A DNA stretch of 64,000 nt, taken from the NCBI GenBank assembly GCA_905200545.1, contig CAJKKQ010000003.1, positions 103,403 to 167,402 of the forward strand, read 5' to 3'. Position 1 is the first letter of the stretch. The number at the start of each line of letters is the position of its first letter. The position numbers were made by a program, and so were the translations under genes. This stretch comes from an uncultured Oscillibacter sp. Its GTDB lineage: Bacteria; Bacillota; Clostridia; Oscillospirales; Oscillospiraceae. The notes beneath the pieces are model-generated. The model was not told the origin of the DNA and made no database searches. It saw only the letters and a list, made by a program, of their open reading frames with translations. Positions 7,956 to 16,664 of this stretch are shown piece by piece.

Positions 7956-8540
7956 TCAAATGTTCACGATCTTCCAGGCGCACCACACCAAAAGAAGGGC
8001 CATCACCAGGTTGATGGGCTTGTTGAAGCGGCTGTAAATGGGGAACAGCAGCGACCCAACGGTCGCCCAGATGAGGTTTCCGGTTCCCGCGCAGGCGGCC
8101 ATGATGACGGCAAACGCCAGCACGGCGGAAAAGCGGAATCCCCCCGGCAGGATATAGCCGGAATAGGCCGCAATCCCCAGCATCAGGATCTTCACATTCA
8201 GGAATTGCAGCAAAAACCCATTGCCGTAGGAAAGGGGCTGATCCTGAGTCTGGGTGTCGGTGACCTTTTTGAACAGCATCTTATAGGCAAGATAGAGGAT
8301 ATACGCCGCACCCACATACTTGGCCACCGGCACGATCTGCGGCACCAGTTCGCCCAGGCCGGCACATCCAAAGCCGCAGATCAGCATAATGCACAGCAGG
8401 CCGGACCAAATGCCGAAAATCAGGGGAAAGCACTTTTTCAGTCCGTATTTGCTGGTGCTGCTCAGCAGCAGGATGTTATTGGGGCCGGGGGAAAACGTCG
8501 TTGCACAGGCATAGGCTGCCAGTTCCAGATACAGGGTCAT
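7956..8540 (-). CDS. LysE/RhtB-family amino-acid exporter
   Basis: This 194-residue inner-membrane exporter has six predicted transmembrane segments. The N-terminal family signature FSPGPNNILLLSSTSKYG (residues about 17-34) is intact, and GAAYILYLAYKML matches the conserved second motif. Family members export amino acids such as lysine, homoserine or threonine. It is downstream of the E3 terminator and likely separately expressed. The substrate is not assignable. Confidence 0.85.
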   Translation of the reverse strand: MTLYLELAAYACATTFSPGPNNILLLSSTSKYGLKKCFPLIFGIWSGLLCIMLICGFGCAGLGELVPQIVPVAKYVGAAYILYLAYKMLFKKVTDTQTQDQPLSYGNGFLLQFLNVKILMLGIAAYSGYILPGGFRFSAVLAFAVIMAACAGTGNLIWATVGSLLFPIYSRFNKPINLVMALLLVWCAWKIVNI

Positions 8541-8593
8541 CGTATTCGCCTCTCTCTTTTGTGGTATGTGCGCAGGTAGACGCAGCTCCGCTT

Positions 8594-8630
8594 TGAAAAA
8601 AGAGGCCCGAAGAACAACTTCGGGCCTCTT
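8594..8630 (-). terminator. Intrinsic terminator of the dehydrogenase operon
   Basis: A 13-bp stem (8600-8612 with 8618-8630, loop AACAA), read on the minus strand, is followed by TTTTTC, 54 bp after the E3 stop. Confidence 0.88.
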
Positions 8631-8683
8631 TCACATTGCTGAGGACCGCTCCATGCCGCGCATAGCGCGTAGACAGGAGTTTC

Positions 8684-10411
8684 TTACTTGTTGGACGTGT
8701 GAATGGCGCGCTTCTCAGCCTGCAGGGCCGCCTCACGCATAGTCTCGGTGACCGTGGGGTGAGAATGGATGGTGGCGATGATCTCGTCCAGAGTCATCTC
8801 CTCGCCGATAGCCAGAGCGCCCTCCGCGATGAGGTCGGTGGCGCGGGGCCCGATGATGTGCATACCCAGGATCTCGCCGTACTCCTTGCCGGCGATGATC
8901 TTCACGATGCCTTCGCCGCCGTTGAGGATCAAAGCCTTGCCGTTGGCGCTCATGGGGAACTTGCCAACCTTGTACTCCAGACCCTGAGCCTTGCACTGCT
9001 CCTCGGTGAGACCCACGGAAGCAGCCTCGGGCTCGATGTACACGCAGGTGGGATTGGTCTTCTCGTCGTACACGGCGGGGATGCCCATGATATTCTCGGC
9101 AGCCACTTCGCCCATGGCGGAAGCGGTGTGAGCCAGCTGAGCACGGCCGAAGACGCAGTCGCCGATGGCATACACGCCGGGGACATTGGTCTCCATCTTG
9201 TCGTTGACGATGATCCGGCCGCGGTCGTTGTTGAGGCCGGCAGCCTCCAGATTCAGGCTGGCGGTGTTGGCCTTGCGGCCGATGGCAACCAGGACCTTCT
9301 CGGCCTCAAAGCTGACGGTCTCGCCGGCCTTGTTCTTGCAGACCACCTTGGCGCCCACAGGGGACTCCTCAACAGACTGCACGGGGCACTCCAGGTTGAA
9401 CTCCATGCCCATCTTCTTCATGTGGGCAACGCCGATCTTGGTCAGGTCGCCGTCCAGCATGGGCAGCATGTGGTCCAGAGCCTCCACCACGGTGATCTTG
9501 GTGCCGAAGGCCGCATAGGCGCAGGCCAGCTCCAGGCCGATGACGCCGCCGCCGATGACCACCATGGTCTTGGGCAGCTTCTCCAAAGAGAGGGCGCCGG
9601 TGGAGTCGATGCAGTTGGGGTTCTCCTTCAGGCCGGGGATGGGAGGCTGGGAGTTGACGGAACCGGTGGCCACGATGATGGCATCGGCAGTCATCTCCTC
9701 GGTGGTGCCGTCCGCCTTCTTCACAGAGAGCTTCTTGGGCGCCACGAAGGTGGCCTCGCCGTCGATCTTCTTGACCTTGTTCATCTTCAGCAGGCCGGTG
9801 ACGCCGTTGGTCAGCTGCTTGGAAATGGCGTTCTTATGGGCAATGACCTGGGCGAAGTTGAGCTTCACGCCCTCCACTTCCACGCCGATCTCCTTGCCCT
9901 GGTTCTTGATGTCCTCCATCAGCTCAGCGCTGTGGAGCAGGCACTTGGTGGGGATGCAGCCCACGTTCAGGCAGGTGCCGCCCACATACTGCTTCTCAAT
10001 AAGGGTGACCTTTGCGCCCAGCTGAGCGGCACGGATGGCGGCCACATAGCCGCCGGGGCCGCCGCCGATGACGATGATGCTGGTGTCGCCGGCGGGCTTG
10101 GCAGGAGCAGCAGCGGGTGCGGGAGCGGCAGCAGGCGCAGCGGCGGGAGCGGCAGCGCCGGGAATCGCCTCACCGGGCTGGCCGATCCAGGCCAGGGTGC
10201 CCTTCACGGGCACATCGTCGCCCTCCTGGGCCACGATCTTCAGCATGGTGCCCTCCACCTCGCTGGTGACCTCGTTGGTCAGCTTGTCGGTGGTGATCTC
10301 CAGGACCACGTCGCCAACCTTGACGGCGTCGCCTTCCTTCTTCATCCACTTGGAAACGGTGCCCTCTTCCATGGTCAGGCCAAGCTGGGGCATCTTCAAT
10401 TCATAAGCCAT
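8684..10411 (-). CDS. lpdA: Dihydrolipoyl dehydrogenase (E3) with N-terminal lipoyl domain
   Basis: This FAD flavoprotein reoxidises dihydrolipoyl groups of E2 with NAD+. The 575-residue protein begins with a lipoyl domain (residues 1-80, lipoyl Lys43 in TTDKLTNE), then an Ala/Pro linker (84-106), then a complete E3. The E3 part has the FAD fold IIVIGGGPGGYVAAI, the redox disulphide C147-LNVG-C152, the NAD fold VVIGGGVIGLELACAYA and the interface catalytic HSHPTVTE near the C-terminus. The lipoyl domain is closely similar to that of E2 next door, suggesting duplication. Lipoyl-E3 fusions occur in some Gram-positive acetoin/pyruvate complexes. Confidence 0.96.
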   Translation of the reverse strand: MAYELKMPQLGLTMEEGTVSKWMKKEGDAVKVGDVVLEITTDKLTNEVTSEVEGTMLKIVAQEGDDVPVKGTLAWIGQPGEAIPGAAAPAAAPAAAPAPAAAPAKPAGDTSIIVIGGGPGGYVAAIRAAQLGAKVTLIEKQYVGGTCLNVGCIPTKCLLHSAELMEDIKNQGKEIGVEVEGVKLNFAQVIAHKNAISKQLTNGVTGLLKMNKVKKIDGEATFVAPKKLSVKKADGTTEEMTADAIIVATGSVNSQPPIPGLKENPNCIDSTGALSLEKLPKTMVVIGGGVIGLELACAYAAFGTKITVVEALDHMLPMLDGDLTKIGVAHMKKMGMEFNLECPVQSVEESPVGAKVVCKNKAGETVSFEAEKVLVAIGRKANTASLNLEAAGLNNDRGRIIVNDKMETNVPGVYAIGDCVFGRAQLAHTASAMGEVAAENIMGIPAVYDEKTNPTCVYIEPEAASVGLTEEQCKAQGLEYKVGKFPMSANGKALILNGGEGIVKIIAGKEYGEILGMHIIGPRATDLIAEGALAIGEEMTLDEIIATIHSHPTVTETMREAALQAEKRAIHTSNK

Positions 10412-10427
10412 TGGTATGTTCCTCCCG

Positions 10428-11684
10428 TTACAGCAAGATGCTCATGGGGTTCTGCAGCAGGTCACGCAGATCCATCTCAAACTTGGCAACCACAGCGCCG
10501 TCCAGCGTGCGGTGATCCAGGGTGACGGACAGGCGCATGACCTTCCGGGCCTCCACGCCGCCCTCGGCATTCAGAGCCAGCTCATCCTCAATGGCGCACA
10601 CGCCGATGATGCAGGAATCCGGCTGGTTGATGATGGGGGTGAAGGTCTCGATGCCGAACATGCCCAGGTTGGACACGGTGATGGTAGAACCCTTGTACTC
10701 GTCGGGCAGGAGCTTGTTCTCCTTGGCGCGGGAAGCCAGATCCTTGGCCGTAGCGGAGAGCTGATCCAGGCCCATCTTGTCGGCATCCCGGATCACGGGA
10801 GTGATCAGGCCGGCGTCCAGAGCCACGGCCATGCCGATGTTGACATGAGCGCGCTGGATGATCTGCTTGTTGGCCTCGTCGAAGCTCACCAGCATCTCCG
10901 GATGGCTGCGCAGGCACTTGGCAGTGGCCTTGAGCACCAGATCGTTGACAGAGTACTTCTTGCCGGTCTCCTCCAGCAGCATCTTGCGGAACTTCATCAG
11001 CTCGGTGACGTCCACCTTGATGTTCTGGGTGACGCAGGGGATCTCGGTGTGAGACTGCAGCATCCGCTCGGCAACCACCTTGCGCATACCGGTGAGCTTC
11101 ACAACCGTGTCGCCCTCCATCAGCTCCACTCCGGCAGAAGGTGCCTTCTTCTCAGCAGGCGCGGCAGCGGGAGCGGCGGCAGGAGCAGCAGCGGGAGCGG
11201 CATCCTTGGCAGCCAGGATGTCCTTGAGAACGATCCGGCCGGAGGGGCCGCTGCCCACGATGTTGGAATAGTCAATTCCCAGGCTGGCCGCGGTCTTGCG
11301 GGCCAGGGGAGAAATGCGGATCCGGGCACCGTTGGCGGCAGCCACGGGAGCGGGAGCAGCCGCGGCAGGAGCAGCGGCAGCAGGGGCAGCCTCAGCAGCG
11401 GGAGCGGCGGGGGCGGCAGCAGGAGCCGCATCGCCCACAGCCTCGCCGGGCTGGCCGATGTAAGCAAGCAGGCCCTTGACGGGGACATCCTCCCCCTCCT
11501 GGGCAACGATCTTCAAAAGAACGCCGTCATGCTCGCTGACCACTTCGTTGGTGAGCTTGTCGGTGGTGATCTCCAGGATCACATCACCGGTCTTGACCTC
11601 GTCTCCCTCGTGCTTGATCCACTGAGAAACCGTGCCCTCCTCCATGGTCAGGCCCAGCTGAGGCATCAATACTTCATAAGCCAT
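10428..11684 (-). CDS. Dihydrolipoamide acyltransferase (E2)
   Basis: The E2 core carries the acyl group on lipoate and transfers it to CoA. The 418-residue protein has, in order, a lipoyl domain (1-80, Lys43), an Ala-rich linker, a peripheral subunit-binding domain (about 120-157, RISPLARKTAASLGIDYSNI), a second Ala/Pro linker, and the CAT-like acyltransferase domain (about 190-418) with the active-site DHRTLDGA (His391, Asp395). Only 16 bp separate it from E3. The acyl specificity (acetyl, from pyruvate or acetoin, versus branched chain) is not decided by motif. Confidence 0.95.
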   Translation of the reverse strand: MAYEVLMPQLGLTMEEGTVSQWIKHEGDEVKTGDVILEITTDKLTNEVVSEHDGVLLKIVAQEGEDVPVKGLLAYIGQPGEAVGDAAPAAAPAAPAAEAAPAAAAPAAAAPAPVAAANGARIRISPLARKTAASLGIDYSNIVGSGPSGRIVLKDILAAKDAAPAAAPAAAPAAAPAEKKAPSAGVELMEGDTVVKLTGMRKVVAERMLQSHTEIPCVTQNIKVDVTELMKFRKMLLEETGKKYSVNDLVLKATAKCLRSHPEMLVSFDEANKQIIQRAHVNIGMAVALDAGLITPVIRDADKMGLDQLSATAKDLASRAKENKLLPDEYKGSTITVSNLGMFGIETFTPIINQPDSCIIGVCAIEDELALNAEGGVEARKVMRLSVTLDHRTLDGAVVAKFEMDLRDLLQNPMSILL

Positions 11685-11698
11685 TTATTGTTACCTCC

Positions 11699-12679
11699 TC
11701 ACTTGTTCAGAACACGCTTAACGGCCTTGACAATGTCGTCGGGATGGGGGAAGTTCTGATCTTCCAGCACGGGGCTGAAGGGAGAGACGATGTTCAGACC
11801 GCACACGCGCTCCACGGGAGCGTCCAGCTCGTCGAAGAGCTCCTCAGCGATCTGCGCGGAGATCTCGCCGGCATAGCTGCCGCGCTTGACTTCCTCGGAC
11901 ACCACGATGACGTTGTGGGTCTTGGACACAGAGGCCTTGATGGCTTCCCAGTCGATGGGCACCAGGGTGCGCAGATCCAGGACTTCCACATCAATGCCCT
12001 CAGCGGCCAGCTTCTCAGCGGCCTCCATGGAGAAGTTCACCTCACGGCTCCAGGTGATGATGGTCAGGTCCTTGCCCTCGCGCTTGACCTTAGCCTTGCC
12101 GATGGGGGTGAGATACTCCTCCTCGGGGATCTCCTCCTTCTTGGCGTAGAGCAGCTTGTGCTCCAGCACGATGACGGGGTCGTCGTCCCGGATGGCGGAC
12201 TTGATGAGGCCCTTGGCATCCTCAGCGGAGCAGGGAGCCACAACCTTCAGGCCGGGGAAGTGGCAGAAGAAGTTCTCCAGGGACTGGGAGTGCTGGCCGG
12301 CATTGCGGCGGCCGGAACCCATAGGAGCACGCAGCACCATGGGCACAGAGGCCTGGCCGCCGGTCATGTAGCGCATCTTGGCCGCCTGGTTCAGCAGAGG
12401 ATCTGCCGCCACGGTGGCGAAGTCGTCATACATCAGCTCCACAACGGGACGCATACCACGCATAGCCGCACCCACGGCCATGCCGCAGAAGCCCTCTTCG
12501 GAGATCGGGGTATCGATCACGCGGTTGGGGCCGAACTCATCCAGAAAACCGGTGGTGATGGCAAACACGTTGCCCATCACAGCCATATCCTCGCCCATGA
12601 TGAAGACCTTGTCATCCCGGACCATTTCCTCGTGCAGGCCTTCACGGATGGCTTTGCTGACCGTAATTTTCTTGCTCAT
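11699..12679 (-). CDS. 2-oxoacid/acetoin dehydrogenase E1 beta subunit
   Basis: This 326-residue transketolase-like beta subunit forms the E1 heterotetramer with the alpha subunit upstream. Visible family features are VFIMGEDMAVMGNVFAITTG, DTPISEEGFCGMAVGAAMRG, MRAPMGSGRRNAGQHSQSLE and the C-terminal transketolase domain (VEVLDLRTLVPIDWEAI). The ATG at 12679 overlaps the E1 alpha stop by four bases (ATGA), so an upstream GTG was not used; this implies translational coupling of the two E1 chains. Confidence 0.95.
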   Translation of the reverse strand: MSKKITVSKAIREGLHEEMVRDDKVFIMGEDMAVMGNVFAITTGFLDEFGPNRVIDTPISEEGFCGMAVGAAMRGMRPVVELMYDDFATVAADPLLNQAAKMRYMTGGQASVPMVLRAPMGSGRRNAGQHSQSLENFFCHFPGLKVVAPCSAEDAKGLIKSAIRDDDPVIVLEHKLLYAKKEEIPEEEYLTPIGKAKVKREGKDLTIITWSREVNFSMEAAEKLAAEGIDVEVLDLRTLVPIDWEAIKASVSKTHNVIVVSEEVKRGSYAGEISAQIAEELFDELDAPVERVCGLNIVSPFSPVLEDQNFPHPDDIVKAVKRVLNK

Positions 12680-13698
12680 CTTGCCACACACCTTTCGTTG
12701 TCAGTCGCGTACATATCGTCAGTTACTTCAGAGGGATCGGGATAGGGAGACTCGTCAGCGAACTTCACAGCCTCGTCCATCTCTTCCTTGGCGTCCGCCT
12801 TCATCTTCTCCAGCTCTTCGGCGGTGACGCCCATGTCCATGAGCTTCTTGCCCAGCTTCTCGATGCCGTCGTTGGCCAGAGCGTGCTCCATGTACTCAGC
12901 GGGGCGGTACACGGCGGGATCGCCGCAGTAGTGGCCCTGATAACGGTACACCTTGGCCTCCACAACATAGGGGCCCTCACCGCTGCGGGCGTGCTCCATG
13001 GCCTTGGTCATGGCAGCATACACAGCCTCGGGATCGGTGCCGTCCACCACCGCGTAGGGAACGCCGTAAGCGGCAGCACGGGGAGCCAGATCCGGGGTGT
13101 TGGTGACCCGGTGGATCTCGGTGGAAACACCGTAGCAGTTGTTCTCAATGAACCACACCAGGGGCAGCTTCCAGGTGGCGGCCATGTTCAGGGCCTCATG
13201 GAAGGTACCCTCGTTGGTGGAGCCGTCGCCGAAGCAGCCCACTGTCACGGAGTTGTCGCCCATGATCTTGGAGGCCAGGGCGCTGCCGGCGGAGATGGGC
13301 TGGCCGGCGCCCACGATGCCGTTGGCGCCCAGATGGTTCATCTTGGCCATATCGGCAATGTGCATGGAACCGCCCTTGCCCTTGCAATAGCCGGTCTTCT
13401 TGCCGAACAGCTCGGCCATGGCCAGCTTGGGATCGCCGCCGCGGGCGATGACGTGGCCGTGGCCACGGTGGGTGGAGGTGAAGTAGTCCTGGGGCTGGAT
13501 GGCGGCAAACGCGCCCGCCTCAGCGGCTTCCTGACCGATGCTCAGATGGATGTTGCCGGCCAGCATGCCCTTGGTGAAGCATTCCGCCGCGTGCTCCTCA
13601 AACGCGCGGATCCGCACCATGGTGCGGTAGAATCCCAGCAGCATTTCCTTGGAGCAAGTCTCTTCGGAGGTTTTCTTCTTAGTTGCCAATGTATTCAC
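12676..13698 (-). CDS. 2-oxoacid/acetoin dehydrogenase E1 alpha subunit
   Basis: This is a 340-residue TPP-binding alpha subunit. The TPP/Mg motif is GDGSTNEGTFHEALNMAATWKLPLVWFIENN, and upstream it has GNIHLSIGQEAAEAG, STHRGHGHVIARG and GGSMHIADMAKMNHLGANGIVG, a pattern close to acetoin dehydrogenase and actinobacterial-type E1 alpha. It starts the E1a-E1b-E2-E3 block and lies 41 bp downstream of the PPC-domain gene, probably in the same transcript. Compare the paralogue at 1-868. Confidence 0.95.
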   Translation of the reverse strand: MNTLATKKKTSEETCSKEMLLGFYRTMVRIRAFEEHAAECFTKGMLAGNIHLSIGQEAAEAGAFAAIQPQDYFTSTHRGHGHVIARGGDPKLAMAELFGKKTGYCKGKGGSMHIADMAKMNHLGANGIVGAGQPISAGSALASKIMGDNSVTVGCFGDGSTNEGTFHEALNMAATWKLPLVWFIENNCYGVSTEIHRVTNTPDLAPRAAAYGVPYAVVDGTDPEAVYAAMTKAMEHARSGEGPYVVEAKVYRYQGHYCGDPAVYRPAEYMEHALANDGIEKLGKKLMDMGVTAEELEKMKADAKEEMDEAVKFADESPYPDPSEVTDDMYATDNERCVAR

Positions 13699-13739
13699 GC
13701 CTTTCTATTCATGATCCATAAATATGTGAGGACAACTTG

Positions 13740-14216
13740 TTATGCCTGTCTGGGGGCAAACAGGGGAACTTCCAGCTCGTCGTCGAACTTCCGGCCCATG
13801 ACCATCCCCTCGATCTCCGCGATCACCACGTCCACCGTCAAAAGCACCTTGGTGCCTTCCACCAGATGGCCGCCGTGGGCGTTGCCGTGCCGGTCACTCA
13901 GGCTGATGTGCACATGCAGGTTCGTGTTCCCCTCGTCGTCGTGGCAGATGATGCCGGCGGCACTGGTGAGCTCGATGGGGCCCGTCAGGTGCAGCGTCTC
14001 GCCGTAGCCGTAACCCGCCTTCTTGTCCGGCAGTTCCACCGGATTGCAGAACTGCACGCCGTTGAGGCTTCCGATGGCGCTGAGGATCACGCCGTTGTTG
14101 ATGCCGCTTCGCCTGCAGGCCTCCTCCAGCCCCAGCAGGACATCCGTTCCGGGTTTCAGACGGATCGCCACCACCCGCTTCAGGTTGCCCTGGGCCATTT
14201 CCATGATATCTTCCAT
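13740..14216 (-). CDS. PPC (DUF296) domain protein
   Basis: This 158-residue single-domain protein belongs to the plants-and-prokaryotes-conserved family, which forms trimers and in bacteria is often annotated as DNA-binding. The metal-site-like segment HVHISLSDRHGNAHGGHLVEG (around residues 95-115) is the family hallmark. The start MEDIMEM has AAGGAGG at ideal spacing. It is placed between the metallo-hydrolase and the dehydrogenase genes with short gaps, so it is likely co-transcribed; its role there is unknown. Confidence 0.8.
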   Translation of the reverse strand: MEDIMEMAQGNLKRVVAIRLKPGTDVLLGLEEACRRSGINNGVILSAIGSLNGVQFCNPVELPDKKAGYGYGETLHLTGPIELTSAAGIICHDDEGNTNLHVHISLSDRHGNAHGGHLVEGTKVLLTVDVVIAEIEGMVMGRKFDDELEVPLFAPRQA

Positions 14217-14245
14217 GCCAGCCTCCTTAGCTTTCAAATTTTCCG

Positions 14246-15013
14246 CTATAAGTCAATGTGCTGGAATGCATCACAGAGAACGAAAGTCTCGGATCTGTCC
14301 GGAGGCCACTCCACAAGGTCGTGGGCCAGAACCGGGCGCATCCTCATCTTGTCGTCCCCTGAAAACGGAACATGATAAATACAGATGCTCTTGGTATTGA
14401 GCGTCCCCCGGAAAAACCGTCCCCGCCGCAGCACGCTGAAAAACAGCGGGTTGACAAATACCGCCCGCAGCGGGATCTGCCGGATGGCGTCAAAGGTCTC
14501 CTGGGTGTAATCCACATCGGCGGTAAAGAGGATCTTCTTGTCGCCGAAGGTAATGAGATAGCACACATGATGGACATTCTGGAACTTCTTGTCCAAATGG
14601 CGGGTGGAAAAGGCCTGGACGGTGATGTCCGGCTCAATGCGGTAGGCGGCGTGATCTGTCTCCTTGGAGAGAAGCACGCACTGGGTGCCGGTCTCCTTTA
14701 AATATTCCACCAAACCGCTCTTTTCCACCGTGCGTCCGTCCGGCATAAACAGGCCCTTCACCGGCCGGTGTTCCAGGAACTCCCGCACCATGCCGGGGGA
14801 AAAATGATCCGGATGGGCGTGGGAAAAGAGCAGGTAATCGATCTTCTCAAAGGGAGGCTCCCCATTGAGCATCTCCTGCCACACAGAGGGGCTCAGGCAG
14901 CTGAAAGGATGTCCCTCTCCGCCGTAGATGCCGTCCAGCATCAGCGTGCAGCCTTGGTACTGCAGCAGCAGTCCCGCGTTGGCAATGAGGGTGACGCGCA
15001 AGGTGGTTTCCAT
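14246..15013 (-). CDS. Metallo-beta-lactamase-fold hydrolase (UlaG-like)
   Basis: This 255-residue protein has the MBL metal motif LLFSHAHPDHFS (residues about 59-70), an N-terminal NAGLLLQYQGCTLMLDGIYG strand pair, a downstream histidine (STRHLDKKFQ) and FTADVDYTQET supplying the bridging Asp. This pattern fits UlaG/YycJ-like metal-dependent hydrolases. The start METTLRVTL has GAGGAG 12 bases upstream; the frame is open further upstream without a better site. It is the first gene after a strong promoter and is followed at 29 bp by the PPC gene, so it probably heads the dehydrogenase operon. The substrate is unknown. Confidence 0.78.
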   Translation of the reverse strand: METTLRVTLIANAGLLLQYQGCTLMLDGIYGGEGHPFSCLSPSVWQEMLNGEPPFEKIDYLLFSHAHPDHFSPGMVREFLEHRPVKGLFMPDGRTVEKSGLVEYLKETGTQCVLLSKETDHAAYRIEPDITVQAFSTRHLDKKFQNVHHVCYLITFGDKKILFTADVDYTQETFDAIRQIPLRAVFVNPLFFSVLRRGRFFRGTLNTKSICIYHVPFSGDDKMRMRPVLAHDLVEWPPDRSETFVLCDAFQHIDL

Positions 15014-15150
15014 ATGGGCTGAAATCTCCTCTTCGATTCTGATTTCTTTCGCGTAAAAAGGAGTCCGTGCGCCGCTGCGCCCGGAAAATCGCCCGCAGCC
15101 TTCGCCTCCCATTAGTCATCTTATGTCCGAAGCTCCTTTGTCTGCTTATT

Positions 15151-15179
15151 ATCTTATTCACCCACATTCCAAATGTCAA
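15151..15179 (-). promoter_or_regulatory. Promoter of the MBL-PPC-dehydrogenase operon
   Basis: On the minus strand TTGACA (15174-15179), a 17-bp spacer and TAAGAT (15151-15156) form a near-consensus promoter. No terminator is visible between it and the E3 terminator at 8594-8630. Confidence 0.75.
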
Positions 15180-15277
15180 CTCGAAATATTCCTATCTTGC
15201 AATTTCGGTGTTTTTCATGGATTTGCGACGGTTTTTTGTGCACTATTCTAATGCCGTTCGGATTCTGTAAATTTCAG

Positions 15278-15306
15278 TTGATTTTCCATGTCAGCTGTCG
15301 TAAGAT
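15278..15306 (+). promoter_or_regulatory. Promoter of gntR (15342)
   Basis: TTGATT (15278-15283), a 17-bp spacer and TAAGAT (15301-15306) lie 36 bp upstream of the GTG start. Confidence 0.6.
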
Positions 15307-15341
15307 GTCTGTAGGACACAACTCAATTTTGTGCGAATCGG

Positions 15342-16028
15342 GTGATCACATTGAACGGATTTCCCTCTTCCCTGTCCGAGCAGGCTGCCAGCCAGATTAT
15401 GGACATGATCCTGGTGGAGCGCCGCTTTCAAACCGGAGACAAGCTTCCCAACGAGCTGCAGCTGGCCCAGGAACTGGGGATCAGCCGTGTGACGCTGCGG
15501 GAGGCCATCCGGATCCTATGTACCCGGGGCCTTGTGGAGATCAAGCGGGGCCGGGGCACCTACGTCACCGCCTATGAAGCGCCGGTCTCCAGTGCGGATC
15601 TCTCCCCCCTGGGCGCCGTGGCGGCCAGCCACCGGGATCTTCTGGAGATCCGCATGATGGTGGAGCCCTCCGCCGCCTATTACGCGGCGCTGCGTGCCTC
15701 TCAGGAGGAGATCAGGACCATTGACGACCTGCGTGCAAAGATCGAAGAACAGGTGGCCCACGGCCAGAACCCCCTGAAAACAGAGCAGGACTTTCACAAC
15801 GCCATCGCCCTGGCCAGCCACAACCAGTTCATGACCAAGCTGATGCCCATTATCAGCAAGGCCATCTACACGGACATCACCTACTTTGAAGAGAGCATTA
15901 CCTACTCCCTGCAGGATCACCGGGAAATCGTCCGGTTCATTCAGGCAGGCAACGCCAAAGCCGCCCGATCCAGCATGGAGCTGCATATCTTCCACGCCTA
16001 CCAGATCTCCAATCTGCGGGTGGACTGA
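15342..16028 (+). CDS. GntR-family (FCD) transcriptional regulator
   Basis: This 228-residue regulator has a winged helix (about residues 8-75: ASQIMDMILVERRFQTGDKL, LAQELGISRVTLREAIRIL, VEIKRGRGTYV) and an FCD domain with FHNAIALASHN and DHREIVRFIQAGNA. The start is probably the GTG at 15342; no strong ribosome site is present, so a start a few codons later is possible. It is divergent from the MBL-PPC-dehydrogenase operon and is the best candidate for its control. This is the third FCD-type regulator in 16 kb, each next to a different transcript. Confidence 0.87.
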   Translation: MITLNGFPSSLSEQAASQIMDMILVERRFQTGDKLPNELQLAQELGISRVTLREAIRILCTRGLVEIKRGRGTYVTAYEAPVSSADLSPLGAVAASHRDLLEIRMMVEPSAAYYAALRASQEEIRTIDDLRAKIEEQVAHGQNPLKTEQDFHNAIALASHNQFMTKLMPIISKAIYTDITYFEESITYSLQDHREIVRFIQAGNAKAARSSMELHIFHAYQISNLRVD

Positions 16029-16037
16029 AGCAAACGC

Positions 16038-16074
16038 AAAAGGAGTGCCGGCAAACTGCCGGCACTCCTTTTTT
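16038..16074 (+). terminator. Intrinsic terminator after gntR
   Basis: The stem AAAAGGAGTGCCGGC/GCCGGCACTCCTTTT with a five-base loop is followed by TTTTTTA. It may also serve the converging spoVAC gene. Confidence 0.88.
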
Positions 16075-16093
16075 ATTGATGATGCCCCGTGCC

Positions 16094-16537
16094 CTACGCC
16101 ATGCGGGAGAGCATCAAGATCACGCCGTAGAGGACACTTGCGGTGGTGCCGAAGACGATCACCGGCCCCGCCACCAGGAACATCCGGGCAGCCATACCGG
16201 TGACAAAGCCCTCGCTGCGGAAATCCAGTGCCGGGGAGACCACGGCATTGGCGAATCCGGTGATGGGCACCAGCGTCCCCGCTCCGCCGAAGCGGGCCAG
16301 CTTGTTATAGAGGTTCAGGCCTGTCAGCAGCGCCGAAATGGCCACCAGGGTGCAGGAGGTGGCTGTGCCGGCGTCCTCCTGGGAAAGGCCTGCGGCCATC
16401 CATCCGTTTCGGATCAGCTGTCCCACCACGCAGATGGCCCCACCGATGGCAAAGGCCATCGCCGTGTCCCGGATCACCGGGGATTTCCGGGCCTTTCGGG
16501 CCACATAGGCCTGATACTCCTTTGGCGTCATATCCAT
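16094..16537 (-). CDS. spoVAC: Stage V sporulation protein AC
   Basis: SpoVAC is part of the spore inner-membrane channel for dipicolinic acid. The 147-residue protein has about four hydrophobic segments and the family signatures FAIGGAICVVGQLI, GGAGTLVPITGFANAVVSPALDF and GMAARMFLVAGPVIVFG. The start MDMTPKEYQ has AAAGGAGGGG. In most sporulators it is followed by spoVAD and spoVAE; here neither neighbour is a spoVA gene, and convergent terminators isolate it. Confidence 0.9.
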   Translation of the reverse strand: MDMTPKEYQAYVARKARKSPVIRDTAMAFAIGGAICVVGQLIRNGWMAAGLSQEDAGTATSCTLVAISALLTGLNLYNKLARFGGAGTLVPITGFANAVVSPALDFRSEGFVTGMAARMFLVAGPVIVFGTTASVLYGVILMLSRMA

Positions 16538-16664
16538 TATGACCCCTCCTTTGGCAGTTTCCCACAGTCTTCCCATCCGGTGGAAAAGTATGCGCTCTTG
16601 CAATCCCGTGGCGAAGGCGGTACACTGGTGGAAATGCTTTTAAGCCGTTTAGGAGGATCCCGCC

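Larger units (their letters stand above)
15014..15341. other. Divergent intergenic region, MBL operon / GntR
   Basis: This 328-base gap holds promoters in both directions (15151-15179 leftward and 15278-15306 rightward) and about 130 bases of untranslated leader before the MBL gene. No convincing coding sequence is seen, and no long palindrome stands out as an operator. Confidence 0.6.

Noticed and set aside
8699..10525. A 608-codon plus-strand frame opposite lpdA
   Set aside because: Antisense shadow of E3; composition is His/Leu/Gly-rich without motifs.
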